A program made the translations under genes and the position numbers. Below are positions 33,895 to 42,450 of a stretch of 64,000 nt of DNA, one piece after another; position 1 is the first letter of the stretch, and each line of letters starts with the position of its first letter. A model generated the notes under the pieces. That model searched no databases. It saw nothing but the letters and a program-made list of their open reading frames with translations, and was not told the DNA's origin. Source of the DNA: DASZBX01 sp035943635 (GTDB taxonomy: Bacteria > Actinomycetota > Actinomycetes > Streptomycetales > Catenulisporaceae); NCBI GenBank assembly GCA_035943635.1, contig DASZBX010000025.1, positions 23,609 to 87,608 of the forward strand, in the 5' to 3' direction.

Positions 33895-34675
33895 GCGGCT
33901 TCCTCAATCCAATCGGCTCCTGCATGTACGGCCGCTGTTCTGCCGGGCTCATCGTACTGGACCCGGCGGCCGGGCCGGGCGGGAACGCGGCGGCCGACAT
34001 CTCGGCCGGCAGCTCCCGGATCCGGCTGCGGTCCCACTCCCGTTCCCAGCCGCCGAGCCGGAGCACGGCATCCAGCAGCCCGGCGGTGAAACCCCACACG
34101 AGCATCCCGCCGGCCGTGAAGGCGGAGCCGACGTAGCCGGTGGGGTGCCGCAGCCGGAACCGGTTGGCCGGGTCGGACAGCTCGTCCACCGGCACCCGGC
34201 GCACGATCGCGACCTCGGACGGGCTGCCGATCCGCAGCGGCGCCGGAGTGCGCCACCACCCCAGCACGGACGCCACCATGAAGTCGCTCGGTTGCAGGTA
34301 GAGCTCGGGCAGGTGGCCGAACACGGCCACCGCGGCCGGGTCGACCCCGGTCTCCTCCTCGGCCTCGCGCAGGGCCGCGCCGACCGGGCCCCGGTCGCCC
34401 GGGTCGATCCGGCCGCCGGGGAAGGCCGGCTGCCCGGCGTGCGAGCGCAGGGTGGCGGCCCGCTCGGTGAGCAGCACGTCCGGCCGGCCCGGGGTGCCGC
34501 CCGGCCCGCCCTCGGCGAACAGGATCAGCACGGCGGACTGGCGCGGTTCCCCGGCCAGGGTGCGCACCCGCGGCCGCCAGCCGAGCCAGTCCGAGTCGTC
34601 GTCGGTGATCGCCGCGGCGGCGGCGGACAGCGGCGCCAGCCACTGCGGGAGGTCTTCGGGCGCCGTCGGGCTCAT
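33881..34675 (-). CDS. NUDIX hydrolase, CoA pyrophosphatase type
   Basis: A 264-residue NUDIX protein. The CoA-pyrophosphatase signature (LLTERAATLRSHAGQPAFPGG) leads directly into the NUDIX box with RIDPGD and ALREAEEETGV. It is predicted to hydrolyse CoA or its derivatives to 3',5'-ADP and phosphopantetheine. The ATG overlaps the nth stop (ATGA) and the end overlaps marP, so nth-NUDIX-marP form one operon, as in M. tuberculosis (Rv3674c to Rv3671c). The C-terminus has a Pro/Gly-rich tail. Confidence 0.9.
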   Translation of the reverse strand: MSPTAPEDLPQWLAPLSAAAAAITDDDSDWLGWRPRVRTLAGEPRQSAVLILFAEGGPGGTPGRPDVLLTERAATLRSHAGQPAFPGGRIDPGDRGPVGAALREAEEETGVDPAAVAVFGHLPELYLQPSDFMVASVLGWWRTPAPLRIGSPSEVAIVRRVPVDELSDPANRFRLRHPTGYVGSAFTAGGMLVWGFTAGLLDAVLRLGGWEREWDRSRIRELPAEMSAAAFPPGPAAGSSTMSPAEQRPYMQEPIGLRKPRGSA

Positions 34676-35625
34676 CGTCGCGTCACCGTGCTCTCCGGGC
34701 CAGGAGGCGGGCCGTCTGCCTTGTTGCCTCTGCTGGTCTTGGCAACGGTCGCGGAGGCCGCAGAAGTCCCGGAGGGCGCGGACGGATCCGCAGGCTTCGA
34801 CGATTTGGCCGTCTGGCGCTGGGCCCGGCTCGCGGCGTTGGCGGCGGCCAGCTGGGCCGCCTCGCGGGCGGAGGCCGGCCGCAGCATCGCCTCGGCCTTG
34901 ACCGGGTCGGTCTCGCCGGTCGTCCGGGACGGGCAGAGCGCGGCGACCGGGCAGGCGCCGCAGGCCGGCCGGCGCGAGTGGCACACCCGGCGGCCGTGGA
35001 AGATCAGCCGGTGCGAGAGCAGGGTCCACTCGGCCTTCGGGAACAGCTCGCCGATCACCCGCTCGACCCGGACCGGGTCCTCCTCGGCGGTCCAGCCGAA
35101 CCGGCGCACCAGCCGCCCGAAGTGGGTGTCCACGGTGATGCCGGGCACGTCGAAAGCGTTGCCCAGCACCACGTTCGCGGTCTTGCGGCCCACGCCGGGC
35201 AGGTCGACCAGGTCGTCGAGCCGGCCGGGCACCTCGCCGTCGAACTTGTCCCGCAGTATCTTCGACAGGCCCAGCAGGGCCTTGGTCTTGTTCTGGTAGA
35301 AGCCGGTGGGCCGGATCAGCGCGGCCAGTTCCTCGGGGTCGGCCGAGGCCATCGCCTCGGCGTCCGGGTAGCGGGCGAACAGGGCCGGGGTGGTCAGGTT
35401 CACCCGGACGTCGGTGCACTGCGCGGAGAGCACCACGGCGGCGAGCAGCTGGAACGGGGTCTCGAAGTCGAGTTCGCAGTGGGCGTCGGGGTAGGTCTCG
35501 GCCAGGATCCGGTTGATCTGCCTGGCCCGGCGGACCAGCGCCACCCGGGACTCGGTCTTGCCGGCGATGCGGCGGGCCGGCGCCGTCTGCGCCTTGTCGG
35601 CGATCCCTGTTCTGCTCTGAGCCAT
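34672..35625 (-). CDS. nth: endonuclease III
   Basis: A DNA glycosylase/AP lyase that removes oxidised pyrimidines. The helix-hairpin-helix with the catalytic Lys is LPGVGRKTANVVLG, the catalytic Asp is in ITVDTHFGRL, and the [4Fe-4S] cluster cysteines follow the C-x6-C-x2-C-x5-C pattern (CHSRRPACGACPVAALC). The C-terminal 60 residues are an Ala/Ser/Lys-rich tail not found in the short E. coli enzyme. I chose the ATG at 35625 (MAQSRTG) rather than 35742, since the extra residues match no family sequence. It is the first gene of the nth-NUDIX-marP operon. Confidence 0.95.
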   Translation of the reverse strand: MAQSRTGIADKAQTAPARRIAGKTESRVALVRRARQINRILAETYPDAHCELDFETPFQLLAAVVLSAQCTDVRVNLTTPALFARYPDAEAMASADPEELAALIRPTGFYQNKTKALLGLSKILRDKFDGEVPGRLDDLVDLPGVGRKTANVVLGNAFDVPGITVDTHFGRLVRRFGWTAEEDPVRVERVIGELFPKAEWTLLSHRLIFHGRRVCHSRRPACGACPVAALCPSRTTGETDPVKAEAMLRPASAREAAQLAAANAASRAQRQTAKSSKPADPSAPSGTSAASATVAKTSRGNKADGPPPGPESTVTRR

Positions 35626-35794
35626 TGCCCAAGCGTACGGGCCACGGGCGAGTTGCGAGGAACACCCCGGCAATCTTCCGGGACGAACGTCAGCCGGTGC
35701 GCTGCGGCCTCCCATCCTGGCATTCGCCTCCGGGTTCTCCATCCGGCTCGATCCGGCCGTTCCCCAGCAGCGGGCGCTGGGTCATGCTGGAGCC

Positions 35795-37381
35795 GTGAAT
35801 CGACGAAGCTTCGTCCGTACCGCGGCCACGCTCGCGGCCGCCGGCCTGACCGGCGCGTGCACCAGCTCCACCCTGCAGCAGCCGGCCGCGGCGACCGGGC
35901 CGGCCGGCCCGGTGCTCGGCAGCACGCCGCCGACGCCGGTGCCGACCACCGCGCAGACGGCGACCGCGGCCGACTGGACGGCTTTCGGCCAGGGCCTGTC
36001 CGGGCACCTGGTCCAACCGGACGACGCGGACTACTCCACCGCCCGGCTGCTGTTCGATCCACGGTTCGACGGGCTGCGGCCGGCCGGGGTCGCGTACTGC
36101 GACAACCCCGCGGACGTGGCCCAGTGCCTCGCCTTCGTGCAGCGGTACGGGATCGCCGTCACCCCGCGGGCCGGCGGGCACAGCTACGCCGGGTACTCCA
36201 GCGGCTCCGGGCTGGTGATCGACGTGACCAGGATGAACACCGTCTCCTCGGTCAGCGGCGGCACCGCGCGGGTCGGGGCCGGGACCCGGCTGGTCGACCT
36301 CTACTCGGGCCTGGACGCGCACGGGGTCACCGTCCCCGGCGGCTCCTGCCCGACGGTCGGGGTGGCCGGGCTGGCCCTGGGCGGCGGGATCGGCGTGGTC
36401 GGCCGCGCCTACGGGACCTTGTCCGACAACATCGCGTCCGTGCAGATCGTCACCCCGGACGGGACCGTGCGCGAGTGCAACGCCCAAGAGAACGCCGACC
36501 TGTTCTGGGCCTGCCGCGGCGGCGGGGGCGGGAACTTCGGGGTGGCGACGGCCTTCACGTTCACCACCCACCCGACCCAGGAGATGGTGCTGTTCTTCCT
36601 GAACTGGCCCTGGTCCCAGACCGCCAAGGTGATCTCGGCCTGGCAGGCCTGGGCGCCGTCCGCGCCGGACCAGCTCTGGTCGAACCTGCACGCGCTGAGC
36701 AACCCGAACGGCTCGCCGAGCATCCAGGTCGGCGGCACCTACATCGGGTCGATGAGCAGTGCCCAGCAGGAGATCTCCAAGCTGGTGGCCGCGGTCGGCT
36801 CGACCCCGCAGGGCACGCCGTTCCAGGCCTCGCACGCGCAGGCGATGATGATCGAGGCGGGTTGCTCGAAGCTGAGCGTGGCCCAGTGCCACCTGGGCTC
36901 GCAGACCTCGCAGGGCCAGTTGCAGCGCGAGTCGGAGTTCGCCAAGTCGCACATCTTCACCGAGCCGCTCAGCTCGGCCGCGATCTCGCTGATCATCCAG
37001 TCGGTGGAGGCGCGCCAGGCGATGCCCGGGGTGCAGGGCGGGATCGCGCTGGACGCGCTGGGCGGCGCGATCAACCGGGTCGGCGCGCAGGACACGGCGT
37101 TCGTGCACCGGGACGGATTGTTCGTCGCCCAGCTGACGACCGTGTGGGCGAACAACGCGTCGTCGAGCCAGATCAACCAGCAGGAGAACTGGCTGCGCTC
37201 GTTCCACCAGAACCTGACGCCCTACGCCAGCGGGCAGGCGTACCAGAACTATCTGGACCCTGAGTTGACCGGCTGGCAGCAGGCTTACTACGGCGCGAAC
37301 TACTCCCGCCTGGTCCAGGTGCGCAACACCTACGACCCGCACCAGGTCTTCAAGCTGCCGCAGGGAATCGGCGCGGCGTAG
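35795..37381 (+). CDS. secreted FAD-linked oxidoreductase (BBE family), Tat lipoprotein
   Basis: A 528-residue berberine-bridge-enzyme-type flavoprotein. The N-terminus combines a twin-arginine motif (NRRSFVR) and lipobox LTGAC, so it is exported folded and lipid-anchored. The FAD domain has His in RAGGHSYAGYS and Cys in GSCPTVGVAGLALGGG, the two residues that attach FAD bicovalently. The C-terminal BBE motif region (NYLDPEL and the NTYDPHQVF ending) is intact. Homologs oxidise oligosaccharides or secondary metabolites; the substrate here is unknown. The start is GTG. The gene is divergent from nth, sharing a 170-nt promoter region. Confidence 0.9.
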   Translation: MNRRSFVRTAATLAAAGLTGACTSSTLQQPAAATGPAGPVLGSTPPTPVPTTAQTATAADWTAFGQGLSGHLVQPDDADYSTARLLFDPRFDGLRPAGVAYCDNPADVAQCLAFVQRYGIAVTPRAGGHSYAGYSSGSGLVIDVTRMNTVSSVSGGTARVGAGTRLVDLYSGLDAHGVTVPGGSCPTVGVAGLALGGGIGVVGRAYGTLSDNIASVQIVTPDGTVRECNAQENADLFWACRGGGGGNFGVATAFTFTTHPTQEMVLFFLNWPWSQTAKVISAWQAWAPSAPDQLWSNLHALSNPNGSPSIQVGGTYIGSMSSAQQEISKLVAAVGSTPQGTPFQASHAQAMMIEAGCSKLSVAQCHLGSQTSQGQLQRESEFAKSHIFTEPLSSAAISLIIQSVEARQAMPGVQGGIALDALGGAINRVGAQDTAFVHRDGLFVAQLTTVWANNASSSQINQQENWLRSFHQNLTPYASGQAYQNYLDPELTGWQQAYYGANYSRLVQVRNTYDPHQVFKLPQGIGAA

Positions 37382-37433
37382 CCGTCCGGCCCAAGGCCGC
37401 AAGGGTCCTGATCTCAGGGCTCGACCCGGACTG

Positions 37434-37874
37434 TCAGGGCACGACCGTGACCGGCCAGCGGCCCGCCTTGACCAGCCTTATCGCGACCGAGCCGAGGATC
37501 CGGTGGCCGGCCTTCTGCGAGGCGCCGATCACCACGGCGTCCGCCTTGAGCCGGTCGGCCAGCTCGACCAGGCCGTGGAAGGCGTCGCCTTCGCCGGTGT
37601 GGAACTCCCAGCGCGGCGCGGCGTGCCCGTCCGAACGCTCGGACCCGGCCCGGATCTGCCGTTCGAGGTCGTCGGCGATGTCCCGGCCGAGCTGGGACAT
37701 CGCGGCGCCGACGCTGGGCGCGCCGATGCCCATCGGCCGGATGTAGCCGAAGACCACCTTGGCGCCCTGCCGGCGGCCCAGGCCCCAGGCGTAGGCGGCG
37801 GCCCGCATCGAGGTGTCCGAGCCGTCGATCCCGACCACGATGACCAGCGGACCGTCGGTCCCCAACTCGAACAT
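37434..37874 (-). CDS. universal stress protein (UspA family)
   Basis: A 146-residue single-domain Usp protein. The N-terminal strand IVVGIDGSDTSMRAAAYA and the C-terminal phosphate-binding loop IGASQKAGHRILGSVA (G-x2-G-x9-G-S type, slightly modified) indicate ATP binding. The role is stress survival; nothing specific can be said from context. It is transcribed alone, upstream of a 100-nt gap. Confidence 0.9.
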   Translation of the reverse strand: MFELGTDGPLVIVVGIDGSDTSMRAAAYAWGLGRRQGAKVVFGYIRPMGIGAPSVGAAMSQLGRDIADDLERQIRAGSERSDGHAAPRWEFHTGEGDAFHGLVELADRLKADAVVIGASQKAGHRILGSVAIRLVKAGRWPVTVVP

Positions 37875-37975
37875 TCGCCGTCCCTTCCTAGCGCTGCGGC
37901 CGGGAAGAGCTTAACGGCGCGGCGGGTCGGACACGTACCGGCACGGCCGGGGTCGCCCGCGGGTTCAGCGACTGT

Positions 37976-38278
37976 TCAGCCGGCAGTCGGGTCCGCGATC
38001 GCGAAGGCGCGGGCCGGGTTGGCGACCAGGATCGCGTGCACGGCCGCCTCGCCGAGCTCGCGGGTCAGCCGGGGACGCAGCGAACTGAGCAGGTACCCGA
38101 TCCCCGGGCCGCCGCCGGTCGCGGCGCGCGCCTGCGCGGTCGTGGTGTCGCCGCCGAGCAGCAGCTGCCCGCCGTGGCCGTTGGCGGCGAGTTCGGCCAG
38201 GGCGCCGACCAGCCGCCAGTCGGTGGCCTGGTTCGCCCGCGAGGGCCCGTCGAAGGCGAGGAAGGTGCCGATCCCGCA
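37976..38278 (-). pseudogene. C-terminal fragment of a phosphotriesterase-family hydrolase
   Basis: About 100 codons read GIGTFLAFDGPSR, LLLGGDTTTA, GGGPGIGYLLSSL and ILVANPARAFAIA before the stop. This pattern matches the end of phosphotriesterase-like amidohydrolases (metal Asp in the GGDT/FDGP region). The first two thirds of such a protein are missing. Upstream, in another frame, the decarboxylase fragment ends, so the two genes have been joined near 38270-38285. No start or ribosome site is seen, so it is not expected to be functional. Confidence 0.65.
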
Positions 38279-38459
38279 GGCTCAGCCCTTCACGCTGGTA
38301 GGTGCCGCCGAAGAGCGTGGTCACGATCCAGTCAGGGAACCCGGGGGCGAGCTGGTCGAGCGCGGCGAGGGTGCCCTCCTGGGCCTGCCGGTCCTGAAGT
38401 GAGTCCAGGAGCTGATACCCGGCGTCGCGGTCGAGCCCGGCGTCGATGAGCCGCTTCAT
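38270..38459 (-). pseudogene. N-terminal fragment of a carboxymuconolactone decarboxylase-like gene
   Basis: The frame starts with ATG at 38459, overlapping the DUF4865 stop (TGATG), and reads about 62 residues including APGFPDWIVTTLFGGTY and EGLSLRDR, the start of the CMD fold. A normal protein would be about 120-130 residues and continue with the LxxLxAL helix; instead the frame runs out of phase through the phosphotriesterase remnant to a stop near 37965. The family normally has a redox CxxC later on, which is lost. Confidence 0.65.
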
Positions 38460-39046
38460 CACACCCACTCCTTCGAGATCGCGTCGATGCCGGGGGCCGA
38501 CAGGTGCCGCACCTGGTAACGCTCGCCGAGGGCGTCCGGGGCCGGTTCGTCCTGCCAGAGCGTGTAGCGGACGATCTCCCAGCTACGCGGGTCGATGGCG
38601 AAGGCGGTGGTGTGCACGCCCTCGGTCTCGGCCCGCTTGCGGAAGTCGGCGAGTTCGGCCGCGACCAGGCCGCTGGGGTCGGTGTCGGCCGGGAGTAGTT
38701 CGATCTGGCGGGTCGCCGACCTCGGCTCGGAGGCCCGGGCCGGTCCCGCGGCGGCAGCCACTCCGGTCCAGTGCTTGACCATCGGCCGGCCGAAACTGGT
38801 GACGATGCCGCCGAATCCTCCGCTCCCCCACAGGAACCGGTTCATCCCGGCGACGTCGTTCCAGAGGTAGAAGCACGCGTACTGATTGCCGGGCGAGCTG
38901 TCGCCGTCGCGCTCTCGGTACATGTAGGCCTTCAGGCCCAGGCCTGCGTAGCCATCGGTCAGGTGCGCGCGGGTGGCTATCCGTTCGCGGATGATGCTCA
39001 TGTCGTAGTCGGCGGGCAGCGCGATCTCGTATTGCATGGCGTACAC
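38459..39046 (-). CDS. DUF4865 family protein
   Basis: A 195-residue cytoplasmic protein of the DUF4865 family, unknown function. Characteristic sequences are MQYEIALPADYDMSIIRERI, FYLWNDVAGMNRFLWG and GRPMVKHWTG. These genes commonly sit next to a TetR regulator and a CMD-like or tautomerase gene, as here, and may act in detoxification. The GTG start at 39046 has GAGGAG seven bases upstream. It is the second gene of the tetR-DUF4865-CMD operon. Confidence 0.82.
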   Translation of the reverse strand: MYAMQYEIALPADYDMSIIRERIATRAHLTDGYAGLGLKAYMYRERDGDSSPGNQYACFYLWNDVAGMNRFLWGSGGFGGIVTSFGRPMVKHWTGVAAAAGPARASEPRSATRQIELLPADTDPSGLVAAELADFRKRAETEGVHTTAFAIDPRSWEIVRYTLWQDEPAPDALGERYQVRHLSAPGIDAISKEWV

Positions 39047-39083
39047 GGGGAACTCCTCGGCGATCAGTCGTTCGGACGGCTGG

Positions 39084-39650
39084 TCAGGCGACGGCGCAGG
39101 CCGACAGGAGGGCGATGGCCCCGTCGGCGGCCTGGTAGAAGGGTTCGGGCGAGTCGGCGGCGCGGGCGAGGACGTAACCGCCCTGCAGTACGGCGACGAC
39201 CGCGGCGGCGGTGTTGGCGGGATCCAGCGAGGCGATCAGTTCGCCGCGCTGCTGTCCCTCGGTGATCAGTTCGGCGATGCGGCGGCACAGGTGCTCGAAG
39301 GTCTCGGCGACCGGCGCGCGCAGGTCCGGGTCGGCCACGATCTCCGGGTCCTGGGTCAGCCCGCCGACCGGGCAGCCGCGCAGCACATCCCGTTCGCGGC
39401 GCAGGTAGTCGGAGATCCGCTCGAGCGCGGTGCCCGGGCCGGAGAACTGCGTCTCGGCCAGGTCCATCCGCTCGTCGGCGCTGCGCCGGATCGCGGCCCG
39501 GGCCAGGTCGGCCTTGCCGGCGAAGTGGTGGTACATGCTGCCCTGCCCGGCTCCGGCGCGCTCCTGGATCGCCTTCGGGCTGGTCCCGGTGTATCCGCGC
39601 TCCCAGAGCAGTTCCCGGGTGCTTTCGATCAGGCGGTCGGAGGTGCTCAT
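39084..39650 (-). CDS. TetR/AcrR family regulator
   Basis: A 188-residue repressor. The N-terminal HTH reads ESTRELLWERGYTGTSPKAI and GAGQGSMYHHFAGKADL. The C-terminal domain resembles TetR_C proteins of the LmrA/YxaF group with RGCPVGGLTQDPEI. The ATG at 39650 lies 10 nt from a near-perfect palindrome at 39660-39677, the likely autoregulatory operator. It probably controls the DUF4865 gene downstream in the same operon. The inducer is unknown. Confidence 0.9.
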   Translation of the reverse strand: MSTSDRLIESTRELLWERGYTGTSPKAIQERAGAGQGSMYHHFAGKADLARAAIRRSADERMDLAETQFSGPGTALERISDYLRRERDVLRGCPVGGLTQDPEIVADPDLRAPVAETFEHLCRRIAELITEGQQRGELIASLDPANTAAAVVAVLQGGYVLARAADSPEPFYQAADGAIALLSACAVA

Positions 39651-39659
39651 GCGGCTACT

Positions 39660-39677
39660 GTACATACTAGTAGGTAC
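39660..39677. promoter_or_regulatory. palindromic operator of the TetR gene
   Basis: GTACATACTAGTAGGTAC: the two 9-nt half sites match at 8 of 9 positions. It lies just upstream of the tetR ATG, where such repressors bind. Confidence 0.7.
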
Positions 39678-39737
39678 AGAATCAAGGGCGAAGATCGCGG
39701 GATCGATCTCTGCCGGCAGTGAGAGGCGGGCAAACGT

Positions 39738-39767
39738 CAGGCGGCCGACGTGATGATCAGCCGCCTG
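39738..39767 (-). terminator. hairpin downstream of DUF4232 gene
   Basis: CAGGCGGC (39738-39745) pairs with GCCGCCTG (39760-39767) across a 14-nt loop, about 50 nt after the stop of the DUF4232 gene on the minus strand. Confidence 0.45.
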
Positions 39768-39815
39768 GCATTCTGCGGCGCCGGGATTCGTGACCCGGCG
39801 CAGTATGCGCGGATG

Positions 39816-40373
39816 TCAGTCGCCGGCCAGGCCCGAGCGGACCGAGTTGACGGTCATGGTCTGGGTCGCCCGGTCGGCGCAGGTGATCGCGGAGTACTTC
39901 AGGTGGATCGGCGTGCCGGTGTTCGGCGGGTACACGACCACGTACGAGGTCGGCGTCGGGTCGCACGAGCCGGACGGGAAGTTGTAGGCGTCGGCGATCT
40001 TCAGCACGGCGCTCGCGGTGGCGCCGGGCGCCAGGGTGATCAGGGTGGGCGCGCTGGCCGCGTTCCAGCCGGCCGACTGGCCGATCTGGGTGTACGGCGC
40101 GCCGTCGGCCAGGGAGATGCCCGGGTAGCCGTAGAGCGTGCAGGTCAGCGCGGAGACGTTGGTGAAGTCGACCGAGGTGTAGACGGCCCCGGCGGTGCCG
40201 TCGCTCGAACCCATCGCCGCCTTGACCTGGTTCGTGGCGCAGGAGGGGACGGCCGGGCGGGCCGCGGTGGTGGCCGCCGTGGCGGCGGGCACGGACACGG
40301 CGATACACGCTGCGGTCAGCGTCACGCCGGCGAGTGTCCGACGGCTCCGCAGATTCGCCATGGATATGGTCAT
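39816..40373 (-). CDS. secreted DUF4232 domain protein
   Basis: A 185-residue exported protein of the DUF4232 family, common in actinobacteria and of unknown function. A signal peptide (TLAGVTLTAACIAVSVPAATA) is followed by the beta-sandwich-like domain with CTLYGYPGISLADG and paired cysteines (CATNQ/CTLYG and CDPTP/CADRA). The ATG at 40373 has AAAGG about nine bases upstream; the ATG four codons later is the alternative. No operon partner. Confidence 0.85.
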   Translation of the reverse strand: MTISMANLRSRRTLAGVTLTAACIAVSVPAATAATTAARPAVPSCATNQVKAAMGSSDGTAGAVYTSVDFTNVSALTCTLYGYPGISLADGAPYTQIGQSAGWNAASAPTLITLAPGATASAVLKIADAYNFPSGSCDPTPTSYVVVYPPNTGTPIHLKYSAITCADRATQTMTVNSVRSGLAGD

Positions 40374-40672
40374 CAGGGTGCCTTTCTGTATAAGTCGTCT
40401 GAATATTGCCTGGTGAACCCCGAGACGGTCGACGGGCCCGTTCGGTTGAGCCCGGGCGAGCGCAGAATTGTCACAGTTTTGTTACGGACAGGTGTCCGGT
40501 ATGCTGCGGTTCGTTCCCGCGGCTTCGGGCCGCCCGGGGGTGCGTTGGAGGCGCCGCCCTGCTTTCCTCAGATGATTCATTCAGGCCGGTACGCTGTGCT
40601 TTTACCGGTCCTTGGCCAAGAATTCACGAACTGTCCTTCCCGGGCCGAGCCGGAATCGAGATACTTGCGGCC
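40374..40672. other. intergenic region between divergent genes
   Basis: About 300 nt separating the DUF4232 gene (minus) and the lyase-like gene (plus), both encoding exported proteins. Promoters of both should lie here. I see no operator or small gene that I can support. Confidence 0.35.
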
Positions 40673-41755
40673 GTGAAGCCACCTCGTCCGCGCGCTCCGA
40701 GGACCACGATCACCGCCCTCGCGGCGATCGTGGCCGTCAGTGTGACGATGGTCGGCCTGCGCCAGGCGGTCGAGACCGCCGCGCCGAGCACCGTGACGAT
40801 CGTGGATCCGCAGGCGCCCGGCGATGCACTCGCCACCGGGGATGCCTCCGTGGGCGCCGATTCTGTGGGCTCGACCACGATCCCTGGTTCGCCGGCGCAC
40901 CCGCCGCCGAGCCGGGCGCCCGGCGGCGGACTCGGATTCCCGACCTCGCCCGGGCTTGTCGGAAGTGGGACGGGAAGCGGGCCGGGCGCGGAGACGGGGT
41001 CCGGGGCGGGCACGGGCGATGGAAGCGGTACCGGCGGTCTGGGCGCGGGGAGCGGTCCGACCGCGAGTCCGAGCGGCACGTCGTCGGCCGGAGCGGGCGC
41101 GGGCCCGGGATCGTTGATCTGGAACGGGAAACCCACCGGCGGCCAGTCGAAGTTCGCCACCCTCGACTGCGCGAAACCCGGCTCGCTGGCCATCGAGAAC
41201 GATCTGCAGTACGGCCCGATTTGGGTGTTCGACAAGCCGGCCGGCGACGACCGCTGCGGCGCCCACGGCATCGCGGTCGACAAAACCAAATACGACTTCA
41301 GAGACGACTCGACATACTACATCGGCTGGTGGAGCAAGTTCTCCGACACCGCCGACAACAATGCGGACTTCCAGTGGCAGTCCTACGGGGCCGGGACCAC
41401 GCAGGGCAGCCCGTTCGAGATCAGCGCGAGCGGCGGCCATGCCACGGTGGTCCAGCGTCAACCGGGGAGCAGCGGGCAGACGGTCTGGCGGTCGCCGACC
41501 GCCCTGGCGGCTGGTACGTGGCACCACTACGTCATCGGAATTCACACCTCCGACGCGCTGACCGGCGGCTGGATTCAGCTGTGGTACGACGGGAAACTCC
41601 AGTCGTTCGACAACGGCGCCACGCAGTTCGCGTGCCGTACCTGGGACGTGGGCAACGACCCCAAGTGGGGTGAGTACGGCGCACAGGGCAACGCAGCCAT
41701 CGACTATGTCTACGCACCCAAGGTCGGTACGAGCTACGCGAGCGTCGTGGACTGA
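40673..41755 (+). CDS. secreted polysaccharide-lyase-like (heparin lyase I fold) protein
   Basis: A 360-residue exported protein. The basic N-terminus and helix TTITALAAIVAVSVTMVGL form a signal or anchor. Residues about 35-145 are a Gly/Ser/Thr/Pro-rich linker. The C-terminal 215 residues look like the jelly-roll fold of polysaccharide lyase family 20/heparin-lyase-I-like proteins: YYIGWWSKFSD, FQWQSYGAG and GTWHHYVIGIHTS. It should bind or cleave polysaccharide outside the cell. The GTG at 40673 is chosen because it precedes the signal peptide; its ribosome site is weak. Its stop overlaps the SDR start (TGATG). Confidence 0.72.
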   Translation: MKPPRPRAPRTTITALAAIVAVSVTMVGLRQAVETAAPSTVTIVDPQAPGDALATGDASVGADSVGSTTIPGSPAHPPPSRAPGGGLGFPTSPGLVGSGTGSGPGAETGSGAGTGDGSGTGGLGAGSGPTASPSGTSSAGAGAGPGSLIWNGKPTGGQSKFATLDCAKPGSLAIENDLQYGPIWVFDKPAGDDRCGAHGIAVDKTKYDFRDDSTYYIGWWSKFSDTADNNADFQWQSYGAGTTQGSPFEISASGGHATVVQRQPGSSGQTVWRSPTALAAGTWHHYVIGIHTSDALTGGWIQLWYDGKLQSFDNGATQFACRTWDVGNDPKWGEYGAQGNAAIDYVYAPKVGTSYASVVD

Positions 41756-42450
41756 TGAGCGGCCTCGTTGAATCAGGATCCTCATCCGCTGGGCGGCCGA
41801 CGGCGCTGGTGACCGGGGCCGGGCGACGACTGGGCATCGCGACCGAGGCGGCGGCGCAGCTCGGTGCGAGCGGCTGGGACGTGGTGTTCACGCACTTCAC
41901 GCCGTATGACGCGCGAATGCCGTGGGGTGCGGACGAGGGCGCCACCGAGGACCTGCTCGGACGTCTGCGCGATGCCGGTGCCCGGGCCCACGCGATCGAG
42001 GCCGATTTCGAGGACCCCGAGACGCCCGGGCGGGTGTTCGATGAGGCGCAGGAAGCGACAGGTCCCATCAGCGCCCTGATCCTCGGGCACGCCGAGTCGG
42101 TGAACTCGACCGTCCTGGACACCGAACTGGACGCCTTCGACCGGCATTTCGCGGTCAACGCCCGGGCCGGGTGGCTGCTGATCCGCGAACTCGGCCGCCG
42201 GTTCGCCGGTCCGTACGGCACGGGCCGGATCGTCGCGCTGACCTCGGATCACACGGCGGGCAACCTGCCGTACGGGGCCTCGAAAGGAGCGCTGGACCGG
42301 ATCGTGATCGCGGCGGCGCGGGAGTTCGCAGAGCTCGGAATCACCGCGAACTGTGTGAATCCGGGACCGGTCGACAACGGTTGGATGAGCGAGGAGTTGA
42401 AGGCCGAGATCCTGGGCCGCACTGCGCTCAATCGCCTTGGCCTGCCTCGG
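41755..42450 (+). pseudogene. SDR oxidoreductase, 3' end lost (runs antisense into ARH gene)
   Basis: The N-terminal 230 residues are a good short-chain dehydrogenase: nucleotide motif TGAGRRLGIA, the Ser in ALTSDH and the active Tyr/Lys in PYGASKGALDR, then NCVNPGPVDNGWM. After TALNRLGLPRE the family would continue with the C-terminal 30 residues (GGWINGQ-type end). Here the frame instead reads through the opposite strand of the ADP-ribosylglycohydrolase gene, without a stop until 43551. The gene therefore seems truncated at about 42450. The start overlaps the lyase-like gene. Confidence 0.7.
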
